Assembly (NCBI RefSeq): GCF_019834675.1 | Contig: NZ_JABUBU010000005.1 | Location: 84,264-148,263, forward strand | DNA length: 64,000 nt | Reading direction: 5' to 3' | From: Rhodococcoides corynebacterioides | Lineage (GTDB): Bacteria > Actinomycetota > Actinomycetes > Mycobacteriales > Mycobacteriaceae | In this document: one piece after another, positions 1 to 9,852 of the stretch | Numbering within the stretch: the first letter of the stretch is position 1 | How the letters are laid out: every line of letters begins with the position of its first letter | The notes under the pieces: model-generated | What the model saw: the letters and a program-made list of their open reading frames with translations, nothing else | Databases searched by the model: none | Told to the model about the DNA's origin: nothing | Position numbers and translations under genes: made by a program

Positions 1-1
1 C

Positions 2-217
2 GTCCTGGTCTTGTTTCTCATCGGTCTGACTCCGACTCGTCGACGCGCGCCCCGACCGACGACCACTGCCAACAAGCGGTGGCTGATCGACGGCCCAGCG
101 GTTGCCCTGTCCGCACCGGTCACCGGTAAAACGTTCGCCTTTCCACGCCCGCCGGGTGCCGTCTTCTCCCTCGACGCGACCCCGACCGCGGGCCGCGACG
201 GCGGTGATGCGGCGTGA
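2..217 (+). CDS. C-terminal part of an unidentified membrane-associated protein (5' truncated by window)
   Basis: The frame is open from the first complete codon to the TGA at 215-217 and begins with a hydrophobic run (VLVLFLIGL) followed by a basic, proline-rich tail. The stop overlaps the GTG of the coupling-protein gene by 4 nt (GTGA), so the two are translationally coupled. It is probably the end of a transfer gene, but there is too little sequence to name it. Confidence 0.55.
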   Translation, partial: VLVLFLIGLTPTRRRAPRPTTTANKRWLIDGPAVALSAPVTGKTFAFPRPPGAVFSLDATPTAGRDGGDAA

Positions 218-2130
218 ACGCCACCCGCACCCCCACCTCGAAAGGCGCCGGAACCTCCGGCGGCTCGTCGACGATCCAGTTGGCCCTCGTCCTCGGGTTC
301 ATCGCCCTGGTCGCCGCCGCCTACGGCGCATTGCGCGCCGGGCACGCCCTCACCAGCACCGGCGCATCGATCCCAGGCAACCCGTTCCAAGCGCTGATCG
401 AGGTCGCCACCGGGAAACTGGTGTGGCCGACCGTGTCCACAGTGCTGCTGGTTCTCGGCACGCTGGCTGTCCTCGCTCTGGTGTTCCTCGCCGGGTACCT
501 GCGCCGGCAACGGCGCGGACCGAGTGCGTCGATCGACGCCCGAGCCAAGCTGATGGCTTCGCCCTCGCAGTTGACTGGGGTGACCGGCAAACAGGCCCGC
601 GACAAGGCGCGGCGACTGCGGCCCGAGCTGGCCGAGGTCACCGACCGCAATCTCGAGGCCCGCGACATCGGAGTCGTGGTGGGACGCACGGTCGTCGGCC
701 GCAAGGACGTGTTCATGTCGTGGGAGGACGTCCTGCTCGCCGTCGCCGGCCCTCGCATGGGTAAGACGGCGGCGTTGGCGATCAACGCCCTGTGCTCGGC
801 ACCCGGCCCCGCCTTGTTCACTTCGAACAAACGCGACGGCCACGACCTCACCCGCGGCGTGCGTGAGCAGGTCGGGCGAGCGTGGCGATACGACCTGCAG
901 AACATCGCCGACAGTGACCGGGCAGCCGGAGACGGCTTCTGGTGGAACCCGCTACACGGCATCGACCGCATCGTCACCGCCCGCAAGCTCGCCTCGTACT
1001 TCGCTGCGGCCGGCCGGGAATCGGGCTCGAAGGTCGATTCCTACTTCGACGGCGGCGCGCAGGAGTTGCTGGCGCAGATGATCCTGGCTGCCGCGGCCGG
1101 AGGCGGCGATCTGCTCCACGTCTACGGGTGGCTGTCGGAGGAAGACAACGAACTGCCCCAACGCATCCTGGAAGAACACGGCCACCTCGTCGTCGCCAAG
1201 CGGCTGCGGGCCACCGCCGGGTTGAACCAGCGTCAGCGTGACGGTCTGTACGACATGGCCCGCCGGTTCATCGGCCTGCTCGAAGAACGCACCTACGCGA
1301 TGAGCGTGGTCCCTCCCGTGCGAGCGGAACTCACGCGGCCCGGCCTGCGCGACACCGACATCGGTCGGGTGCAGTACCCGCATGCCATGCCCGAGTTCGT
1401 GATCGACGACTTCGTCGCTGGCACCGACACCCTCTACGCCTTGTCGAAAGAAGGGCCCGACTCCTCGGCGGCATTGACGACGGCGCTGATCGGATCGATC
1501 GTCGACGCCGCGCAGCGGCGGGCGAGGGGAAGTCGGGGTGGACGGTTGCCGGTGCCGATGCTGGTGGTGCTCGACGAGGCCGCGAACGTGTGCCGCCTGC
1601 CGGAGCTGCCCGCCTGGTACTCGCACCTCGGCTCGCAGGGCATCTGCATGATGGCCGTCATCCAGAACCTCGCCCAAGCGCAGAACGTGTGGGGCCCCGA
1701 GGGCGTCAAGCAGCTCCTCGATGCCGCCAACTTCCTCTGGTACGGCGGCGGCATCAAAGAACGCAACACCCTCGCGGATCTGTCCGCACTGGTCGGTGAC
1801 CACGACGTCGAACGCTGGACGACCTCGCGCAGCGGCGGCGGTCTCGGCGGTGGGTCCAGCTCGAAGAGCCAGTCCTGGTCGCGTGAGCCGATCCTGCCCG
1901 TCGACGACCTGGCAGCACTGCCCAACACCCGTGCGCTGGTGCAGATTTCGGCGAACCACCCGGTGCTGGTGGAGAAGCTCTACTGCAACGAGGGCCCCTA
2001 CAAGGACCGGATCGCCGACTCCAACACCCGCTACGGCATCCCCGGTGTCCTGCCCGTCGCCCTCGGCGGCGACGAGGACGCGGTGGTCGACCATTCGGGC
2101 AACGACGAGCCGAAGGAGCCGTTCCTGTGA
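214..2130 (+). CDS. Type IV coupling protein (VirD4/TraG-like ATPase)
   Basis: A 638-aa protein with two N-terminal membrane segments (about residues 22-46 and 74-96), then a cytosolic ATPase. Walker A GPRMGKTA lies near residue 179 and Walker B LVVLDEAAN near residue 450; between them is the ALFTSNKRDG stretch typical of VirD4/TraG coupling proteins. The C-terminus has a Gly/Ser-rich linker followed by conserved TraG-type sequence. The protein should sit at the inner membrane and feed the relaxase-DNA complex to the type IV channel. The GTG start at 214 overlaps the previous stop, and its own stop overlaps the next start by 4 nt, so the gene is in a transfer operon that begins upstream of the window. 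The family call is firm; the partner channel genes are not visible. Confidence 0.93.
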   Translation: MNATRTPTSKGAGTSGGSSTIQLALVLGFIALVAAAYGALRAGHALTSTGASIPGNPFQALIEVATGKLVWPTVSTVLLVLGTLAVLALVFLAGYLRRQRRGPSASIDARAKLMASPSQLTGVTGKQARDKARRLRPELAEVTDRNLEARDIGVVVGRTVVGRKDVFMSWEDVLLAVAGPRMGKTAALAINALCSAPGPALFTSNKRDGHDLTRGVREQVGRAWRYDLQNIADSDRAAGDGFWWNPLHGIDRIVTARKLASYFAAAGRESGSKVDSYFDGGAQELLAQMILAAAAGGGDLLHVYGWLSEEDNELPQRILEEHGHLVVAKRLRATAGLNQRQRDGLYDMARRFIGLLEERTYAMSVVPPVRAELTRPGLRDTDIGRVQYPHAMPEFVIDDFVAGTDTLYALSKEGPDSSAALTTALIGSIVDAAQRRARGSRGGRLPVPMLVVLDEAANVCRLPELPAWYSHLGSQGICMMAVIQNLAQAQNVWGPEGVKQLLDAANFLWYGGGIKERNTLADLSALVGDHDVERWTTSRSGGGLGGGSSSKSQSWSREPILPVDDLAALPNTRALVQISANHPVLVEKLYCNEGPYKDRIADSNTRYGIPGVLPVALGGDEDAVVDHSGNDEPKEPFL

Positions 2131-2534
2131 CCACTGAGCACGAGCACGACAACGACGACTCGGCCGTACCGCCGACCCTGGTGTTCGAGTCGATGGCGGT
2201 GTGGTTCGACCGATGGTTCTCGGTCACCGTTGCCCGCCGGCTGTCGGGGACCGCCGGTCGGGGTCGGGTGTTCTGCCCGCAGTGGTGGCGTCACGACGAG
2301 GTGGTGGGACGCCTGCGTGACCTGTGGTTGGCCTGGGAGAAAGCCAAGGCGAGCGACGACCGCGGCGCAGGGTCGGCGTGGTGGCTCCACGATGCCGACC
2401 CGACGCTGCGGGTGCTGCTCGACGCCGAAGCCGGCCCGATGTACCAGTGCACCCGCGACAACCACGTCGATACCCGGCCCCTGCAGGCGACTCTCGTCGC
2501 CCCGCCGCCGGGATGGTTCGACGGTCTCGACTGA
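2127..2534 (+). CDS. DUF4913 family protein
   Basis: A 135-aa acidic, tryptophan-rich protein that matches the DUF4913 pattern I know from actinobacterial conjugative plasmids and ICEs: F-W--WF near residue 22-30, FCPQWWRHDEVVGRL near 50-64, then LWLAWEK and a C-terminal W-H-AD segment. Its GTG start overlaps the coupling-protein stop by 4 nt, so it is probably made together with it. The family has no established biochemical role; position suggests an accessory transfer function. It is followed by a strong hairpin that probably ends the operon. Confidence 0.85.
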   Translation: MTTEHEHDNDDSAVPPTLVFESMAVWFDRWFSVTVARRLSGTAGRGRVFCPQWWRHDEVVGRLRDLWLAWEKAKASDDRGAGSAWWLHDADPTLRVLLDAEAGPMYQCTRDNHVDTRPLQATLVAPPPGWFDGLD

Positions 2535-2577
2535 CAGACCCGCCGCACCGTCCCTGACACAAACCAACCGTGAGAGA

Positions 2578-2607
2578 CCCTGGTGGGTCCTGCAAGACCC
2601 ACCAGGG
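2578..2607 (+). terminator. Hairpin terminator after DUF4913 gene
   Basis: Perfect 12-bp stem (arm CCCTGGTGGGTC and its complement) with a 6-nt loop, 44 nt after the DUF4913 stop. There is no U tract, which is normal for actinobacterial terminators. Confidence 0.7.
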
Positions 2608-2772
2608 CCATGTGGCCGGACTCGCGCTCCGGCCGACGACGACGTTAACGACCACCGCCCCGTCGTGGGCGGCCCGGTCGACTCGTCCGACCCCCAGGAG
2701 CGCACCCCGTGGCCACCACACCCGATGACAACCAACTCGATTTGTTCGCCGACGCAGAGGACAGTGACAGCC

Positions 2773-3384
2773 ATGATCGACCCAGCGGTGCAGGACGTGA
2801 TGAAGCTCTACCTCGAGCACGTGGGGCTGCCGCCGGAGCTGAGCCCGGAAGATCAGCAGGAGTTCGCGGAGCGGGAGAGCGAGCGGATCGCGGAGCGGAT
2901 CGACAACATGAAGGTCCACCTGCAGGAGCAGGTGCTGGCCCGGTACGTGCGGGAGAACGGACACCCGGCCCCGTACATGGAGCAGGTCGGTCTGATCAAT
3001 CAGGCGTGGGCGCAGGCGACGGATTACGTGATCGCCGAGGAGATCTACGGGCAGGATCTGCCGGAGGAGATGGAGGCGTACCCACCGGATCAGGAGAGCC
3101 CGGACCGCGAAGCGGAGCGGGACGCGGCGAGGATTCAGGTGCACCGGTCCGACCCGGAACGGTGGCGCAACCCGCTGAACTGCGCGGACCCGGATCGCCC
3201 GACCCGGCAGTTGATGAAGCAGCTCTGGGCGGACCGGACGCCGACGTTCCGGTACTACGCGGTGCACCTGCTGGCGGCGCGGATCGAGGACGACCAGCCG
3301 TACCCGACGTCGCCGAACCACCCGCTGTTTCCCTCGTTCACGAGCCAGCTCGACGCGCGGGTGGCCGAGGCAAGCGGCACGTAA
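2773..3384 (+). CDS. Hypothetical acidic protein overprinted on the methylase-helicase frame
   Basis: A 203-aa acidic protein with balanced, protein-like composition, many charged helices (ELSPEDQQEFAERES) and an aromatic C-terminal half. I do not recognise the family. It starts at ATG 2773 with AGAGG 13 nt upstream and ends with TAA at 3382-3384. The second frame of the same DNA is also open, from GTG 2709 through to the stop of the large methylase-helicase at 9134, but over this region that frame reads as a Gly/Arg/Ala-rich shadow, so this gene is judged to be the real one here. It lies between the DUF4913 terminator and the methylase-helicase and is probably transcribed with the latter. 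Confidence 0.75.
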   Translation: MIDPAVQDVMKLYLEHVGLPPELSPEDQQEFAERESERIAERIDNMKVHLQEQVLARYVRENGHPAPYMEQVGLINQAWAQATDYVIAEEIYGQDLPEEMEAYPPDQESPDREAERDAARIQVHRSDPERWRNPLNCADPDRPTRQLMKQLWADRTPTFRYYAVHLLAARIEDDQPYPTSPNHPLFPSFTSQLDARVAEASGT

Positions 3385-3497
3385 CTCGCCGCGCGGCGCA
3401 CGACGCGCAACTGGACCTGTTCGCCGCCGACGCCGACGGCGCTGCGCCGATCGACCCCGCCTCCCTCGACATCGGCGGCGCTCCGCTCCCTCCCGCA

Positions 3498-6400
3498 GTG
3501 GACCCCACCCCGCCGCAGAACGTCGAGGCCGTCGGCCCCGCCGACGCCACCGGTCCTGTCGAGTCCGCCGATCTCTCCCCCGCCGCCGATGTCGCTGACG
3601 ATTCGATCCACGGCGCGGTCGAGCCGGTGGACTTCCGGCCCGGCCGCGAGGTGCTGGTGCCGTCGGGGGCGCGGGCCCGCGTGCGGGCGAACATCGACGC
3701 GCTCGGCGTGCTCGCCCGGGTCACCGAGCAGAACCGGTACGCCACCCCGGCAGAGCAGGCCGTTCTCGCGGGATGGTCGAGCTGGGGTGCGACACCGCAG
3801 GTGTTCGACCCCCGGCAGAGCGACTGGGCCCCCGAACGGGCTCAGGTTCGGGCGTTGCTCGACGACACCGCGTACGCGCAGGCACAGCGCACCATCCTCA
3901 ATGCCCACTACACCGATCCGGCGATCGCCGACGCGATGTGGGCGGCACTGGAGAACGCCGGCTTCTCCGGCGGCCGCGTCCTCGAACCCGGATGCGGGTC
4001 GGGCACCTTCATCACTCACGCGCCGCCGTCGGCGCAGATGGTCGGTGTCGAGCTCGACGCCACCACCGCCGCGATCGCCGCGGCCCTGACCCCGTCGGCG
4101 CAGATCCGCGCCGAAGGGTTCGAGCGGACCTCCGTCCCGGCGAGTTCGTTCACCGCGGTGATCGGGAACGTGCCGTTCGGGGATTACCGGCTCTACGACC
4201 CGGTGCACAACCAGGCCAAGCACTCCATCCACAACCACTTCATCGTCAAGTCGCTGGCGCTGACCGCCCCCGGTGGGTACGCGGTGCTGCTGACCTCCCG
4301 GTACACCCTCGATGCGCAGAACCAGCGGGCGCGCCGCGAGATCGCCGCGCTCGGCGACCTCGTAGGTGCCGTGCGCCTGCCCTCCACCGCGTTCCGCCGT
4401 GTCGCCGGAACCGAGGTCGTCACCGACGTCCTCGTTCTCCGGCGCCGGGAGGAGGGCCGCGAGCCGTCGACGCTGACGACGCAGTTCCTCCAGCTCGCCA
4501 ACGCCACGGCCCGAGACGACACCGGAGAGGACAAGGGAGTCCCGATCAACGCCGTCTTCACCGAACACCCCGACTGGGTGCTCGGTGACCTGCGCATCGG
4601 GCACGGGATGTACGGGCAGGACACCCTGTCCGTCGACGCCCGCGACGGCGACGACCTCCCCGCGTTGGTCGCCGAGCGCCTGACCGAAATCGTCGACACC
4701 GCGAGAGCGCGCGGCCTCGGACACACCGCGTCCTGGCGCGACACCCTCGGCCCGACCCGCGAGGACTTCGACCGCGGACTCCTCGCCGCGGGACGACTGC
4801 CGGCGGAGGACGACCTGGCAGTGGGCACCCTGCGGCACAACCGGCCGGCCGGCACCATCGAACGCTACGGCCACGGTGAGTGGGAGACGGTGAACACCCG
4901 CGGCCCCAAGCAGGTCGCCGAATGGTCCCAACTGCTTGAGCTGCGCGACACCACCCACGCCCTCATCGACGCCCAACGCGACGCCGCCACCACTACCGGT
5001 CAGCGCCAGGCGCTGCGCGAGATCCTCGCGCAGCAGTACGACGCCTACGTCGGCCGCTACGGCCCGATCAACCGGTTCACCATGACCGTGCCCAAGGACC
5101 TCACCGACGACCAGCACGAGAAGGCCCTGGCCGCGCTGATCGACGCCTGGCGCAGAGACGAAGGCACCGGCGGTGCACCGTTCGCCGGCGACGTCCCCGA
5201 GGACGTCCTCGATCAGCTCTCCGAGCGGGCGTGGGTCAATCCCCGCACCCCGACCAAGCTGCAGAACCACCTCGGCCGCACGCTGCGCACCGATCCCACG
5301 TTCGCCCCGGTCCTCGCGCTCGAACACTTCGACGACGAGACCATGACCGCGCGCAAGGCCGCCATCTTCCACACCGACGTGATCCATCCGCGGCAGGTCC
5401 GCACCCACGCAGACACCGTCGTCGAAGCGATGGCGATCAGCCTCGACGAGTCGGCGCGCCTGGACGTCCCCCGGATCGCCGAGCTGCTCGCGGTCACCAC
5501 CGAGGAAGCGGAAACCGCGATGGAGGGGCACGCCTTCCGCACCCTGTCCGACCCCACCCGGTGGGTCGGCGCGTCGACGTATCTGTCGGGCAACGTGCGC
5601 CGCAAACTCGCCGAAGCCGAGGAGGTCGCCGCACTGGACCCGCGCTACCGCGCCAACGTCGACGCGCTCACCGCGGTGGTGCCACCACGAAAGACCGACG
5701 TCGACGTGGCACTCGGGGCTCCGTGGGTGCCGATCGAGACCTACGTCCAGTTCGTGCGTGAGACGTTCGAGGTGCCCGAGGACACCACCGTCACCATCGA
5801 GCGCGTCCAGGGCCGGTGGGAGGTCGACGTGGACCCCTACAAGGGCGAGCACGAACAAACCCTCAAATGGGCACTGGTTCCCAAACGGGGGTCGTGGTCG
5901 ACGTCCTACAACTTCGAGCACCGCCCCGCCGAGGATCGCGGCATCTCCAACGCCGGCGTCCGCGCCGGCAACTACGACTGGCAGGACCTGCTGACCGACC
6001 TGCTCAACCATGACCCCATCGAAATCGCCACCTCGAAGGAGTTCCGCGATACCGCCGGTGCCCCACCGATTCACGACGCCGCCACCCGCGCCGCTCAGTC
6101 GAAGGCGCGGCGGCTCGGGCAGGAGTTCTCCCAGTGGGCCCTGCACGCCGACGAAACTCGTCGGGAGCAGTTGCTCGACATCTACAACGACCGGTTCAAC
6201 TCCCTCGTCGCGCCGACGCATTCGGGGGCGCACATGAGCTTCCCCGGCCTCGGGGAGAAGTACGCCCCGTACCCGTACCAGCGCAACGCCGCAGCCCGCA
6301 TCGTCTCCGAGCCGACGGTGCTGCTCGACCACGTCGTCGGCGCCGGGAAGACCGGCACCATCCTCATGGGGGCGATGGAGCTGCGCCGGCTCGGACTGGC

Positions 6401-9134
6401 CACCAAACCGTGGATCGTGGTGCCCAACCACATCATCGACCAGGTCGTCCGCGAGGCCGGGCAGTGGTACCCGGCCGCGCGCATCCTCTCCGGATCCGCC
6501 GCCACCGACGCCGAGGGCCGGCGGTTGCTCATCGCCCAATCCGCCTCGCAGGACTGGGACATGGTCATCGTCCCCCGATCGGCGTTCTCCGCCATCGGCG
6601 TCGACCCCGGCACCAAAGCCGAGTACATGCGCGACCAGGTAGCCGAACTCGACACCGCACTGAGCACCGTCGAAGGCGACGCGACCCGCAAGCGCATCGA
6701 GGCCGCAAAAGCGCGACTCGAGGAAAAACTGAACGCCGCGCTCGATCAGGCCGGAAAAGACCTCGGGCTGACCTTCGAAGCGTCCGGATGCGACTACCTG
6801 TTCGTCGACGAAGCACACGAGTTCAAGAACCTCGCCCGCACCTCGGGCATCGTCGAGCTGTCCAACCTGGGCTCGAACCGCGCCAGCGACATGGACCTCA
6901 AACTGGCCTACCTGCGCTCGATGCGCCGAGAGGACGCCGTCACCAACGGCATCCCCGCCGACGACTACATCGAGCGGGTGGCCACGTTCGCCACCGGCAC
7001 CCCGGTGGCGAACTCGCTCGCCGAACTGTGGGTGATGCAGCACTACCTGCGACCGGACCTGCTCGACGACGCCGGAGTGGCGTCGATCAACGACTGGGGC
7101 GCCACGTTCACCGACACCGTCGAACGGGTCGAACTCAACTCCTCCGGCTCGCGTCTGCGAGCGGTCAGCCGCGTCGGAGAGTTCACCAACGTCGGCGACC
7201 TGATCGGCATGACCAGCGTCTTCACCGACGCCGTCACCCGTGACCAGGTGCCGGCGAACCTGCCCGTCAAAGACGGTGGACGCAACACCGACGTCCTGTT
7301 CACCCCCGCCGTGGAAGTGCAGGACTTCATCGCCGACCTCGGGTACCGGGCCGACAACCTCCGACGCGACCGGGCGGACCTCGACAACGCACTCAAGATC
7401 GCCGGCGATGGTCGCAACGCCACCCTCGACCCGCGGGCGGCGCACCTCGACCCCGCGCCGCCGCAGCACTCCCGCGCCCACATCGTCGCCGACCGCATCC
7501 TCGCGGTGCACCGCGCATCCCGAGACACCGTCTACCTCGACTCGGCCGGTCAACCGCATCCGACACCAGGGGCGTTGCAGATCGTGTTCTGCGACCGCTC
7601 CACCCCGAAGACCGACGGCTCCTGGTCGATCTACGACGGCATCCGCGACGAGCTGATCGACGGCGGAATGGACCCCTCCCGCATCGCCTACGTCCACGAC
7701 TACCCGAAACCGTCGGAGAAGGCGCGACTGTTCGAGCGGTGCCGCACCGGACGGGTGTCGGTGATCTTCGGGTCCACCGAGAAGATGGGCACCGGCACCA
7801 ACATCCAGGACCGGGCGATCGCCCTGCACCACGTCGACGTGCCGTGGCGACCGGCCGACCTCGAACAACGAGAAGGTCGCATCATCCGTCAGGGCAACCA
7901 GAATGCCCGCGTCCAGGTGTTCAACTACGTCGCGGAGAGGACCTTCGACACCGTCATGTGGCAGACGGTGCACCGCAAAGCGCACTTCATCGAACAGCTC
8001 AAGAAAGCCGACCGCTCCATGCGCCGGGTCGTCGACCTCGACTCGGACTCCCTCGCGGAGAACTCGGCGATGACCAAAGCGCTCGCCACGGGCGACGACC
8101 GGTACATCCGCCAGATCGAGCTCGACGCGCAACTGCAAGAGCTGCAATCGGAAGCCGACTCGCACTTCGCCGAGCAACGCTCCATCGAACGCGACCGAGA
8201 CCGCCTACGGCGAGAAGTGCCCCTGACGAGAGCTCGGATCGCGGCCCTCGCGGCCGCCGCACCCGTCCTGCGGCAACGGCGCGAACAGGAAACCTGGCCC
8301 GGCATCACCGTGCGGGGCCAGTTCCACCCCACCCGCGCCGAGGCCGGACCCGCACTCGCCGCGGCCCTGCAGAACGCCTACCAGTCCCTCAAGGGGGCGG
8401 GGCTGACCAAGACACTGACCGTGGTCGAGATGAGCGGATTCACCATCGAAGCGGCGAGACCGGCGTCCGACAGTGCGCTCTACCTGTCCTTCTCCGGGTT
8501 GGGTTCATCGACCAAAGCCCTCGACGCGCACACGCTCTACCCGCGCATCGGCGACGGCGACCGCACCCAGCACGCACTCGGACTACTCACCCGCATCGAG
8601 AACATGGCCCTCACCGTCGACACCGACCTCGCCCGCGCCCAAAGCTCCCTCGACCGCGACGAACACCGACTCGAAACCCTGGAGGCGACCGAACTGTCCG
8701 ACTTCCCGAAAGCCGCGCAACTGTCCGACCTGTCCGACCAAGTCTCGCAACTCCGGCGGGAGATCAAAGAAGCCGAAACGAGCCCGGAGGCGCTGGCACG
8801 CAACGACGCCCGCGCCGAACGAGCCGCCGCGAAAGGCCGCGAACCCGGATGGTCACTGCTGCTCAACCCGACCCCGGCCAAAGTCGAAGAAACCGGCCTG
8901 GGCAGTGCCGACGCCGTCCGAGCAATGATGCGCGAGCTGGAACGAAACGCACTCACCGGTATCAGCGCCTCCCCCGGAACCGACCCTGACAGCGGCGCTG
9001 GCAGTACGTACCGTCACCACGCGCCGACCCCGACCGACACCGCCCCCGACAGCAGATCAGACCGAGAGCCACCGCGATCTCGACCCGACGCCCCCAGCGG
9101 ACCGGACCTCGACAACGGACCGGAGGTGGAGTGA
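3498..9134 (+). CDS. DarB-like N6-methylase/SNF2-type helicase fusion protein (5' end uncertain)
   Basis: At least 1878 aa from GTG 3498; the frame is open back to GTG 2709 (2141 aa). N-terminal SAM-methyltransferase: motif I LEPGCGSGTF near residue 163 and GNVPFGDY (NPPF-like) near 223. Superfamily II helicase: Walker A VVGAGKTG near 947, DEAH near 1103, TGTPVANS, and motif VI QREGRIIRQGNQN near 1457; the C-terminal 400 residues are charged and coiled-coil-like. This architecture matches the plasmid and phage methylase-helicases related to P1 DarB, which protects incoming DNA from restriction; the same job during conjugation is inferred here. Just upstream of GTG 3498 the frame encodes QLDLF, a sliding-clamp-binding motif. 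No ATG, GTG or TTG lies between that motif and the overprinted gene, so either the protein really starts at 2709 (CAGGAG ribosome site) or the motif is not translated. Confidence 0.88.
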   Translation: MDPTPPQNVEAVGPADATGPVESADLSPAADVADDSIHGAVEPVDFRPGREVLVPSGARARVRANIDALGVLARVTEQNRYATPAEQAVLAGWSSWGATPQVFDPRQSDWAPERAQVRALLDDTAYAQAQRTILNAHYTDPAIADAMWAALENAGFSGGRVLEPGCGSGTFITHAPPSAQMVGVELDATTAAIAAALTPSAQIRAEGFERTSVPASSFTAVIGNVPFGDYRLYDPVHNQAKHSIHNHFIVKSLALTAPGGYAVLLTSRYTLDAQNQRARREIAALGDLVGAVRLPSTAFRRVAGTEVVTDVLVLRRREEGREPSTLTTQFLQLANATARDDTGEDKGVPINAVFTEHPDWVLGDLRIGHGMYGQDTLSVDARDGDDLPALVAERLTEIVDTARARGLGHTASWRDTLGPTREDFDRGLLAAGRLPAEDDLAVGTLRHNRPAGTIERYGHGEWETVNTRGPKQVAEWSQLLELRDTTHALIDAQRDAATTTGQRQALREILAQQYDAYVGRYGPINRFTMTVPKDLTDDQHEKALAALIDAWRRDEGTGGAPFAGDVPEDVLDQLSERAWVNPRTPTKLQNHLGRTLRTDPTFAPVLALEHFDDETMTARKAAIFHTDVIHPRQVRTHADTVVEAMAISLDESARLDVPRIAELLAVTTEEAETAMEGHAFRTLSDPTRWVGASTYLSGNVRRKLAEAEEVAALDPRYRANVDALTAVVPPRKTDVDVALGAPWVPIETYVQFVRETFEVPEDTTVTIERVQGRWEVDVDPYKGEHEQTLKWALVPKRGSWSTSYNFEHRPAEDRGISNAGVRAGNYDWQDLLTDLLNHDPIEIATSKEFRDTAGAPPIHDAATRAAQSKARRLGQEFSQWALHADETRREQLLDIYNDRFNSLVAPTHSGAHMSFPGLGEKYAPYPYQRNAAARIVSEPTVLLDHVVGAGKTGTILMGAMELRRLGLATKPWIVVPNHIIDQVVREAGQWYPAARILSGSAATDAEGRRLLIAQSASQDWDMVIVPRSAFSAIGVDPGTKAEYMRDQVAELDTALSTVEGDATRKRIEAAKARLEEKLNAALDQAGKDLGLTFEASGCDYLFVDEAHEFKNLARTSGIVELSNLGSNRASDMDLKLAYLRSMRREDAVTNGIPADDYIERVATFATGTPVANSLAELWVMQHYLRPDLLDDAGVASINDWGATFTDTVERVELNSSGSRLRAVSRVGEFTNVGDLIGMTSVFTDAVTRDQVPANLPVKDGGRNTDVLFTPAVEVQDFIADLGYRADNLRRDRADLDNALKIAGDGRNATLDPRAAHLDPAPPQHSRAHIVADRILAVHRASRDTVYLDSAGQPHPTPGALQIVFCDRSTPKTDGSWSIYDGIRDELIDGGMDPSRIAYVHDYPKPSEKARLFERCRTGRVSVIFGSTEKMGTGTNIQDRAIALHHVDVPWRPADLEQREGRIIRQGNQNARVQVFNYVAERTFDTVMWQTVHRKAHFIEQLKKADRSMRRVVDLDSDSLAENSAMTKALATGDDRYIRQIELDAQLQELQSEADSHFAEQRSIERDRDRLRREVPLTRARIAALAAAAPVLRQRREQETWPGITVRGQFHPTRAEAGPALAAALQNAYQSLKGAGLTKTLTVVEMSGFTIEAARPASDSALYLSFSGLGSSTKALDAHTLYPRIGDGDRTQHALGLLTRIENMALTVDTDLARAQSSLDRDEHRLETLEATELSDFPKAAQLSDLSDQVSQLRREIKEAETSPEALARNDARAERAAAKGREPGWSLLLNPTPAKVEETGLGSADAVRAMMRELERNALTGISASPGTDPDSGAGSTYRHHAPTPTDTAPDSRSDREPPRSRPDAPSGPDLDNGPEVE

Positions 9135-9160
9135 GGACGGAAAGGGCCCCTGATGAGGTC

Positions 9161-9805
9161 CTACAGGTCCATGTAGTCGGCGAGATCGGGGGCTAGATCA
9201 GCGTTGTAGTCGTAGTAGAACTCAGCCATGTCTCGCTGCATGTCCGCATAGTGATCGAGTACGTCCATCGTCGCGGCCAGCAAGTCAGACATCTCGCGCA
9301 TGGCCGCGTCGAGGGCAAGGAAATCGGCGCGGTCGTCCCTTTCGCTGAGCGTGCCGGCGTAGCGAAATGATTCCCCTGCCGGGTCGAGCTGCGCGAGGCG
9401 CGCGAGAGCCTTTCGTGTCTTGGCGTCAGTGACGGTGAGATCAAGGGCAAGAAGATGGTCGTCCAGTTCATCGAGTAGTGGCACCAACTTGTGGCCCAGC
9501 GTCTTCCTGAGTCGGTCCTTCGTCTCGTCCGCCGACAGCGATGGGTCGTGGTCGCCCCCTGCGCGCCTCAGTCGGGTCGCTTCGACGATGGCACTTTTCA
9601 GCGTCAGCTCCGCCGCGTGTCGATGCAGGTAGAGCCACGGAATCAGGATGGTGTCATCGAACGGGACACCCGTGAACGACGCAGCCAGTCGATTAGCGGC
9701 CTCGCGGAAGAACATGGAGTACTCGAACATTCCGGCCCGACCTATTCGCATGATCAGCCTGCGGTGGTCCGTCGGTTGGAACTGATCGAAGAAGCCGGAA
9801 CCCAT
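9161..9805 (-). CDS. Hypothetical protein, weakly HEPN-like
   Basis: A 214-aa, mostly helical acidic protein. A central LHRHAAELTLKSAI segment (about residues 60-73) followed by GHKLVPLLDEL (about 105-115) resembles a group of bacterial proteins with HEPN-type four-helix folds. The canonical R-x4-6-H RNase motif is not clearly present, so no nuclease activity is claimed. It lies 47 nt downstream of the relaxase stop in the same orientation and converges on the methylase-helicase, so it is probably co-transcribed with the relaxase. Its codon use is less GC-extreme than the relaxase, which suggests separate acquisition. Confidence 0.7.
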   Translation of the reverse strand: MGSGFFDQFQPTDHRRLIMRIGRAGMFEYSMFFREAANRLAASFTGVPFDDTILIPWLYLHRHAAELTLKSAIVEATRLRRAGGDHDPSLSADETKDRLRKTLGHKLVPLLDELDDHLLALDLTVTDAKTRKALARLAQLDPAGESFRYAGTLSERDDRADFLALDAAMREMSDLLAATMDVLDHYADMQRDMAEFYYDYNADLAPDLADYMDL

Positions 9806-9852
9806 AGCGGCAGCGTATCGACAGTCGAGTCGGTCTTGGAGTAGAGCAGCCG

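Noticed and set aside
3255..8177. 1640-aa minus-strand open frame
   Set aside because: It is the antisense shadow of the methylase-helicase, with Val/Gly/Arg/Asp-rich composition and no motifs.
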